Shown here: positions 58,757 through 64,000 of the stretch, piece after piece
Position numbering within the stretch: position 1 is the first letter of the stretch
How the letters are laid out: every line of letters starts with the position of its first letter
Assembly (NCBI GenBank): GCA_947446975.1
Contig: CANFHM010000002.1
Location: 1 to 64,000, forward strand
Direction of reading: 5' to 3'
DNA length: 64,000 nt
Source: Microthrixaceae bacterium
GTDB taxonomy: Bacteria > Actinomycetota > Acidimicrobiia > Acidimicrobiales > Acidimicrobilacustridaceae
The notes under the pieces: model-generated
Databases searched by the model: none
Told to the model about the DNA's origin: nothing
What the model saw: only the letters and a program-made list of their open reading frames with translations
Program-made: the position numbers and the translations under genes

Positions 58757-61137
58757 ATGTAATCGTGGCGATGCATCCACTGCATGGCCACCCAGCCCCA
58801 CGCCGGTGGGAGGTAGGCCGTGAACATGCGGGCGGTGAACGTGGCCGCCACCGCCGCCTGATCAGGAACGCCCGCCGCGGTGAACCCGGCGATCAGGCCG
58901 GCCTCGATCACGCCCATGCCGCCGGGCACCGGAGCGATCCCGCCGATGACCGAGGCGATCGAGTTGATCACGATCAGCTGCATGAGCCCGAGGGACTGTC
59001 CGTAGGCATGCAGGGCGGCCCAGAGCACGAGGGCGTAGCAGACCTGTGCGATGAAGTTCCCGGCGAACAGCTGCACCGCCTTGCGCGGCTCGGAGACGAC
59101 GGACGCGAAGTTCGACCGTGCGGCCGCCAGATGGGGTCCGACGAGCGTGGTGAGACGATGCCGGAACTTCGGGATGGCCAGCAGGATGAGGCCGATCACG
59201 ATGACTGCGCCGAGTGCGATCGCCAGCTTCTCGGTGAGGTCTCCCGATCCGCTGCCGTGGTGGAGGTGGAAGGTGGTGTCGCCGAGCAGCAGACCCAGCG
59301 AGACGACGACGACCTGCACGATCCCCGAGGAGAACGAGGTCATCAGGCTCGAGCTGACCGCGACCGCCGGTGAGAGTCCCTGCTTCTGGAAGAACCGGAC
59401 GGTCATGGCCATGGTGGCCACACCGCCGCCGACGAGCCCGGTGAACTTGTCGGCGAACTGCAGGATCAGCACCGGACGCATCGGCAGGGGCCGACTCACC
59501 GCTCCCAGCAGCGCCATCGCGGTGCCGAGCAGCGGCAGCTGGGCGATGAGCACCACTGCTGCGACCCACACCCACTTCGCATCGTTGAACGTGGTGGCGA
59601 AGTCGATCTTCGTGAACTGTCCGACGAGGAGGTAGAACCCGAGGAGTGTGGCCGCGGAGAGCAGGATGTTCGCCGGCGAGACCCGGCGCAGTTCCGTGAG
59701 CTTCGGCGGAGTGGAACCGGTGGTGGTGGCGGCGGCATCGCGGAGCTGCTGCACGATCTTCTTGGGCGAGTCGATCCCTCGCCGGGTGGGGCGGGGGAGG
59801 GCGGCCACCTCGAGCAGCGGCTGGAGGGCGATGAGCCCGGGGTCGCCGAGGGCGGAGGTGGCACTGGCCACCGCCCGTTCCGCCGAGGTGAGTGCTCCAA
59901 GGGTGACGAGCATCGAGACCTGGTCGAGGAGGAGTGCGTCGTCGGAGGGTCGTCCGTCGGCATCGGCGAGATCGGTGAACGACACGACGCCGGTGGTGTC
60001 GAGCAGGAGACGATCGGCGCCGATCGCCCCGTGCGCCACGCCGATCGCGTGCAAGGAGGCCAGTGAACCCCATGCCGAGGCGAGGACGGAGTCGTCGAGC
60101 TCGGCGGCTGTGAGTTCGGTGAGCCGGCGACCGACACGGTCGCGCATCACGAGCACGACATCGCCGCGGTCGCCGACGAGGCCGCTGTCGATCACCGTCG
60201 GCGTCGGCACCGACCCTCGTTCGGCCAGCATGAGCAGATAGGCGCGATGCTCGATCTGCTGCTCGCGTGTGGCGGCCACCGTCGGCCCGGAGTCCTTCAT
60301 CCACACGAAGCGGATCACCTTGGCCAGGAACTGGGCGTTGGTGGCATCCCGGCCGATGACCGCGACGCGGATCGGGCCGGTGTCGTCGTTGCCGAGGAAG
60401 GCGTTCTCACCCCAGCTCTGGTCGGGAGCGGCGGCGAGGTCGGTGACGCTGATGCCCAGCGAGGCCAGATCGGAGCGCACGGCGTCCGGGGACGGGGCAC
60501 CATCGGGTGAGCCGAGGATGAGATGGACGACGGCGGCGAGGAACCAGGCCAGCCCGAGGGCGCCGGCCACGCCGGTGGGATAGCCGTAGGTCACCGAGGC
60601 GAGGCTGATGGAGATCAGCACCAGCAGGAACATGGCCATCCGACGCGCCGGTCTCGTGAGTTCCGGACTGGCGACGAAGAAGATGGCGGCCACGGTCGAC
60701 AGTCGGAGGTTCGGATACACCGGGTAGTGCCCGACGGACTGTCCCACCGCGGCGGGTGCGTCGATCAGCGCATCGAGGGCTCGTCCGGCGGCCCATGTGA
60801 GCGCGAACACGAGCAGGACGCCGCCGATGAACCGGGGTCGGCGGGCCAGCAGGGCGGCGATGACGATCAACCCGATCGCGGCGATCGCACCGGTGGTGTT
60901 GAGCCAGCGCAACGAGGTGGTGAGCGGCGAGGGCAGTGCGACGACGAGATCGTGCACCGATCGTTCGAAGGAGGACACGCGTCGCGCCGTGATCGTGCCG
61001 AGCCCGAGGAGCAGCAGGCCCACGAACATCCTGATGATCTCGGTGGGGCGACGATGCAGTCCCTTGTCGGGGACCACGCCGAACAGGCTCGTCCAGGAGG
61101 ATCGGACCCGCTGGCGACGGGTGCGCGTCGTGGTCAT
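58753..61137 (-). CDS. Three-part membrane protein: degenerate PAP2-like, pseudokinase-like and LPG-synthase-type flippase domains
   Basis: This is 794 residues. The N-terminal helices (about 38-215) resemble a PAP2 phosphatase whose active site is lost: YPNLRLSTVAA stands where PSGH would be and YGYPTGVAGALG where the HxxxD signature would be. A cytoplasmic part (about 230-500) resembles a protein-kinase or APH fold (VAHGAIGADRLLLD, SFTDLADADGRP) with the catalytic Asp replaced by Ala. The C-terminal part (about 510-794) is the LPG-synthase transmembrane/UPF0104 fold (VGGGVATMAMTVRFF, GGIAPVPGGMGVIEAGLIAG). A role in lipid or polyprenyl transport is plausible. ATG 61137 replaces the ORF-track start. 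Confidence 0.83.
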   Translation of the reverse strand: MTTTRTRRQRVRSSWTSLFGVVPDKGLHRRPTEIIRMFVGLLLLGLGTITARRVSSFERSVHDLVVALPSPLTTSLRWLNTTGAIAAIGLIVIAALLARRPRFIGGVLLVFALTWAAGRALDALIDAPAAVGQSVGHYPVYPNLRLSTVAAIFFVASPELTRPARRMAMFLLVLISISLASVTYGYPTGVAGALGLAWFLAAVVHLILGSPDGAPSPDAVRSDLASLGISVTDLAAAPDQSWGENAFLGNDDTGPIRVAVIGRDATNAQFLAKVIRFVWMKDSGPTVAATREQQIEHRAYLLMLAERGSVPTPTVIDSGLVGDRGDVVLVMRDRVGRRLTELTAAELDDSVLASAWGSLASLHAIGVAHGAIGADRLLLDTTGVVSFTDLADADGRPSDDALLLDQVSMLVTLGALTSAERAVASATSALGDPGLIALQPLLEVAALPRPTRRGIDSPKKIVQQLRDAAATTTGSTPPKLTELRRVSPANILLSAATLLGFYLLVGQFTKIDFATTFNDAKWVWVAAVVLIAQLPLLGTAMALLGAVSRPLPMRPVLILQFADKFTGLVGGGVATMAMTVRFFQKQGLSPAVAVSSSLMTSFSSGIVQVVVVSLGLLLGDTTFHLHHGSGSGDLTEKLAIALGAVIVIGLILLAIPKFRHRLTTLVGPHLAAARSNFASVVSEPRKAVQLFAGNFIAQVCYALVLWAALHAYGQSLGLMQLIVINSIASVIGGIAPVPGGMGVIEAGLIAGFTAAGVPDQAAVAATFTARMFTAYLPPAWGWVAMQWMHRHDYI

Positions 61138-61144
61138 CGGCCGA

Positions 61145-62137
61145 TCATCGGATGGTCGCCGCCGCGAACGCCCGCATCTCTCGCTCCACATCAGGCCCGG
61201 CCGGCGTGTAGAGCAGCTCGGTGACCCCACGTTGCGCCGATGCCGCAGCGCGACGAGCGATCTCGTCGGCGTCGCCCACCCAACCGGCGGCGAGGATCGC
61301 GTCGTCGGGTGCGACATCGAGGATCACGCGGTCGCGGGTGCTCACATCGGTGACATGACCCTCGTGCACGATCAGATGACGTTCCCCCTCGGGGCGATCC
61401 GCCTCCACCCCGGCGAGCCATTCGGTGCCGGCGGGCATCCCGGGAAGGACCTCCGGGAACTGCTGCCACACGTAGTGGTGTCCGACGACGAACCAGGGTC
61501 CGACGGCATCGCGCACCCGGGCGCTCGAGCCGTCCTCGCCGCGATCCAGCACCGTGCCCGACACCATCTGGACGCGCCGCCCGAAGGGTCCGTCGGCGCC
61601 CTCGGTGTCGATGAGTCCGTCGATGGTTCCGGCGGCGACCATCTCCGCCGTGATCGCCAGCCCCTTGGGTCCGAGCGCCGACATGAGCAGCGGCGTGGAG
61701 ATCGGCCTCGGTGCGGCCAGATGCGGAAGATGGATCATCTGGGCCCGGGCTCCGGCCACGGTGACGGTCTCTCCCTGCAGCAGGCCATGGAGCTGTTCGA
61801 CGTAGGTGCGCAGTGTGGCCCAGGAGAGTGCTGATTTCCCGAGGACCCACCGGGCGGTGAGGCCGGTGCCGAAAGCAGCGGTGAGACGACCCGGCGCCAT
61901 GCGTTCGAGCGTGGCGATCGCCGAGGCCGTGGTCATGACATGGCGGAGGTTCGGCACCAGCACGGCGGTGCCGACGTCGATGGAGGTGTTGGCGACGATG
62001 GCCGTGAGGTGCATCCAGATGTCCTCGTAGATGGCCGCCGAGTCGTAGAGCCAGACCCGGGCGAAGCCGAGCTCCTCGGCGAGCTGCGCTCGTCGAACTG
62101 CATCCGGACCGGGAACGACGCCGATTGAGATCTCCAT
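61145..62137 (-). CDS. Luciferase-like flavin/F420-dependent oxidoreductase
   Basis: This 330-residue TIM-barrel protein begins MEISIGVVPGPDAVRRAQLAEELGFARVWLYDSAAIYEDIW, with GTAVLVPNLRHVMTTASAIATLERMAPGRLTAAFGTGLTARWVLG and a C-terminal AGWVGDADEIARRAAASAQRGVTELLY, typical of LLM-class F420 enzymes. The start ATG 62137 has no ribosome site, and CAGGAT lies six bases upstream, a weaker leaderless match. The ORF track extends it to 62947 across the opposite SnoaL gene, which I reject. It stops seven bases before the flippase-like gene. Confidence 0.88.
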   Translation of the reverse strand: MEISIGVVPGPDAVRRAQLAEELGFARVWLYDSAAIYEDIWMHLTAIVANTSIDVGTAVLVPNLRHVMTTASAIATLERMAPGRLTAAFGTGLTARWVLGKSALSWATLRTYVEQLHGLLQGETVTVAGARAQMIHLPHLAAPRPISTPLLMSALGPKGLAITAEMVAAGTIDGLIDTEGADGPFGRRVQMVSGTVLDRGEDGSSARVRDAVGPWFVVGHHYVWQQFPEVLPGMPAGTEWLAGVEADRPEGERHLIVHEGHVTDVSTRDRVILDVAPDDAILAAGWVGDADEIARRAAASAQRGVTELLYTPAGPDVEREMRAFAAATIR

Positions 62138-62143
62138 CCCCGA

Positions 62144-62149
62144 ATCCTG
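62144..62149 (-). promoter_or_regulatory. Possible leaderless -10 (CAGGAT)
   Basis: On the minus strand CAGGAT, then TCGGGG, then ATG 62137. It differs from TANNNT in the first base only. Confidence 0.35.
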
Positions 62150-62254
62150 CCACGGTTCGCCGTTCGACCTCCTCGACCGCTCCTCATCCGACCCCCTCGT
62201 TCCGTGCCGATGCTCCGCCTGCGAGACTGCGGACCCGACACCGAAGGAGTCACC

Positions 62255-62683
62255 GTGCCGAACCGTCATCCAGATCCGGGTCTGTCCAGCGCCGACGAGC
62301 TCGCCGTGCGCTCGCTCATCGTGCGCCTCGCCCAGTACGCCGACGGGTTGGGCAGCGTCGATCAGTACGCAGACCTGTTCACCGAGGACGCCGAATGGCT
62401 GATGCCCGGTTCTCCGCGGTTCGGTCGCGAGGACATCCGGGCAGGCAGTGCGCAGCGGCGGGCCGAGGGCGGTGTCGGCCCGGGCAGCAACTCGCGTCAC
62501 ATGATCGCCGGCACGGCGATGGAGTTCCCCACTCCGGATGAGGCGATCGCGGACTCCTACTGGATGTACTTCGTCAACACCGACACGCAGGCCGAGCTGC
62601 GGCTCGTCGGTCATTACCGAGACACCGCCGTGCGCACCGATGAGGGATGGCGCATCTCCCGACGCGAGATAACTTTCGGATGA
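62255..62683 (+). CDS. SnoaL-like (NTF2 fold) protein
   Basis: This 142-residue single-domain protein (SSADELAVRSLIVRLAQYADGLG, FTEDAEWLMPGSPRFGREDI, SRHMIAGTAMEFP, VGHYRDTAVRTDEGWRISRREITFG) follows the SnoaL_4 pattern of ring-hydroxylating-dioxygenase small subunits and dehydratases. GTG 62255 has AAGGAG five bases upstream, which decides the start. It is likely followed by the ABC exporter from a separate promoter. Confidence 0.85.
   Translation: MPNRHPDPGLSSADELAVRSLIVRLAQYADGLGSVDQYADLFTEDAEWLMPGSPRFGREDIRAGSAQRRAEGGVGPGSNSRHMIAGTAMEFPTPDEAIADSYWMYFVNTDTQAELRLVGHYRDTAVRTDEGWRISRREITFG
62670..62675 (+). promoter_or_regulatory. Candidate -10 (TAACTT) of the ABC exporter operon
   Basis: TAACTT fits TANNNT and lies inside the last codons of the SnoaL gene, 33 bases before ATG 62709, whose ribosome site is AGAGGAA. 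Confidence 0.35.
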
Positions 62684-62708
62684 CACCCCCCAGCGAGCAG
62701 AGGAACAG

Positions 62709-63665
62709 ATGAGCGCAGCGATCGAGGCCCACGGTCTCGTCAAGACCTTCGGGAGCGACGTCCGCGCCCTCGACGGCGTGAGTCTGTCGGTCGAGCGGGG
62801 CACGGTCCTCGGACTGCTCGGTCCCAACGGCGCCGGTAAGACCACGACCGTGCGCGTGCTCACCACGACACTGGTGCCCGACGCTGGTTCGGCGACGGTC
62901 AACGGTTTCGATGTCGTGCGTGAGGCCGACAAGGTGCGGGCGAGCATCGGTCTGGCCGGTCAGTACGCCGCGGTCGACGAGAACCTCACCGGTCGCGAGA
63001 ACCTTCGGATGGTCGGTCAGCTGTTCCAGATGTCACGACGCGACGCCAGCCGTATCGCCGGCGAGCTGCTCGAACATTTCGAACTGACCGAGGCCGCCGA
63101 CCGGCCCTCGAAGACCTACTCGGGTGGCATGCGTCGTCGTCTCGACATCGCTGCTGCGCTGGTGCATCGACCGCCGGTGCTCTTCCTCGATGAACCCACC
63201 ACCGGCCTCGATCCCAAGAGTCGCAACGCCGTGTGGTCGGTGGTCGAGGAGCTGGTCGCCGATGGCACGACGGTCCTGCTCACCACGCAGTACCTCGAGG
63301 AGGCCGATCGGCTCGCTGATCGCATCGTGGTCGTCGATCGCGGCGCCGTGATCGCCGAGGGCACCTCGGCCGAGCTCAAGGCTGATCTCGGCGAGACCGT
63401 GCTGGATCTCGGCTTCCCCGATCCGGACACCGCAGAGCGGGCCGCTGGACTGTTCCGCGGTTCCTGGCCCGGTGGTGTCGTCGTCGACGGCTCACTGCTC
63501 GAACTCAGTGTCGACAGTGGTCCGTCGCAGGTCATGCTGGCCCTCCGCGATCTCGAGAGCGCAGGGATCGCTGCCAATCGAATGGCACTTCGCGAGCCGA
63601 GTCTCGACGATGTGTTCCTGAGCCTCACCGGACGCAGGGCCGAGATCACCGAGGAGGAGTCATGA
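62709..63665 (+). CDS. ABC transporter ATP-binding protein, DrrA-like
   Basis: This 318-residue ATPase has Walker A GPNGAGKTT (38-46), signature YSGGMRRRLDIA (137-148), Walker B LFLDEPTTGLD (158-168) and a C-terminal DUF4162-like extension (LREPSLDDVFLSLTG) typical of daunorubicin-resistance-type exporters. It powers export of a hydrophobic compound or lipid. It overlaps the permease gene by four bases (ATGA). Confidence 0.93.
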   Translation: MSAAIEAHGLVKTFGSDVRALDGVSLSVERGTVLGLLGPNGAGKTTTVRVLTTTLVPDAGSATVNGFDVVREADKVRASIGLAGQYAAVDENLTGRENLRMVGQLFQMSRRDASRIAGELLEHFELTEAADRPSKTYSGGMRRRLDIAAALVHRPPVLFLDEPTTGLDPKSRNAVWSVVEELVADGTTVLLTTQYLEEADRLADRIVVVDRGAVIAEGTSAELKADLGETVLDLGFPDPDTAERAAGLFRGSWPGGVVVDGSLLELSVDSGPSQVMLALRDLESAGIAANRMALREPSLDDVFLSLTGRRAEITEEES

Positions 63666-64000
63666 CCGCATCAGTGCTGCCCGAGGCGGCGGTCCCGATG
63701 AAGCGATCCCGACTCCGCCGATCGTTCGGTGATGCCATGGTGGTCACCGAACGGAACCTGATCAGCTACGTCCGCATCCCCGAGTCATTGTTCTTCTCCA
63801 GCGTGCAGCCGATCATGTTCGTGCTGCTGTTCCGGTACGTCTTCGGCGGCGCCATCGCCACGCCGGGGATGAACTACGTCGACTACCTGATGGCCGGCAT
63901 CTTCGTGCAGACCGTGATGTTCGGTTCGATCAACACCAGCATCGGTCTGGCCGAGGATCTCCAGAAGGGTCTCATCGAGCGGTTCCGCTCCCTCCCGATG
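63662..64000 (+). CDS. ABC-2 type permease, DrrB-like (cut by the window end)
   Basis: The first 113 residues are visible (MTASVLPEAAVPMKRSRLRRS, VVTERNLISYVRIPE, QPIMFVLLFRYVFGGAI, NYVDYLMAGIFVQTVMFG, LAEDLQKGLIERFRSLPM). The amphipathic entry helix, first membrane segments and the DLQKGLIERFRSLPM coupling loop are typical of the DrrB family. It forms the channel for the preceding ATPase. The gene continues beyond base 64000 and is too short for the ORF track. Confidence 0.9.
   Translation, partial: MTASVLPEAAVPMKRSRLRRSFGDAMVVTERNLISYVRIPESLFFSSVQPIMFVLLFRYVFGGAIATPGMNYVDYLMAGIFVQTVMFGSINTSIGLAEDLQKGLIERFRSLPM

Noticed and set aside
1-64000. Mobile elements, tRNA/rRNA genes, CRISPR arrays
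   Set aside because: I found no transposase or integrase motif, no terminal repeat with target duplication, no tRNA cloverleaf or CCA end and no spaced repeat array on reading; a tRNAscan or ISfinder search was not possible here.

Overview
The window is high-GC, gene-dense actinobacterial DNA. It holds 52 protein genes, two of them cut by the window ends. I see no tRNA, rRNA, CRISPR array, insertion sequence, prophage or plasmid gene, and no gene-free stretch over 300 bases (the longest, about 260, is 33961-34223). The gene set points to a non-mycobacterial actinobacterium, most plausibly of the Acidimicrobiia/Ilumatobacter type: many luciferase-like flavin oxidoreductases, SDRs, SnoaL-like proteins, amidohydrolase-2 proteins, FadE/MaoC/enoyl-CoA hydratase genes, SCO6745 and DUF2804 families, and an AftD-like DUF3367 protein. 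This placement is inference from gene content.

Layout. 1-9973: the end of a possible glycosyltransferase, a membrane protein, a DUF2804 protein, a tetR-Baeyer-Villiger monooxygenase (BVMO) pair, a double-domain SnoaL protein, three SDRs, a glyoxalase-fold protein and an amidohydrolase, which together look like catabolism of ketone, steroid or aromatic compounds. 9975-15993: a GNAT acetyltransferase and a long-chain olefin (Ole) cluster reading oleA, oleBC fusion, oleD on the minus strand, with an SCO6745-like gene upstream. 16101-31235: an NlpC/P60 hydrolase, a second BVMO, a P450 coupled to a thioredoxin-fold protein, a SHOCT membrane protein, SnoaL proteins, a solitary molybdopterin oxidoreductase, an amidase, a Mug-type DNA glycosylase, a pirin, a DeaD helicase and a DUF3237 protein. 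31344-37300: a luciferase-like oxidoreductase, a nitronate-monooxygenase-like protein and acyl-CoA metabolism genes.

37350-54900 is a cell-envelope glycan region. It has four acyltransferase-3 proteins, each with a C-terminal SGNH domain, a polysaccharide deacetylase, two GT-C (GT39-like) membrane glycosyltransferases, a GNAT-like protein and a 1,497-residue AftD-like arabinofuranosyltransferase homologue. The genes read as a lipid-linked or wall polysaccharide assembly and O-acylation locus. 54960-64000: an amidohydrolase, an acyl-CoA synthetase and a potassium channel; then a three-part membrane protein (degenerate PAP2-like part, pseudokinase-like part, LPG-synthase/flippase part), a luciferase-like oxidoreductase, a SnoaL protein and a DrrAB-type ABC exporter cut by the window end.

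Two regulatory patterns recur. Many genes have a TANNNT hexamer 6-8 bases before the start codon and no Shine-Dalgarno, the arrangement expected of leaderless mRNAs, and this decides several starts. Several convergent gene pairs end in a short hairpin that contains one or both stop codons.
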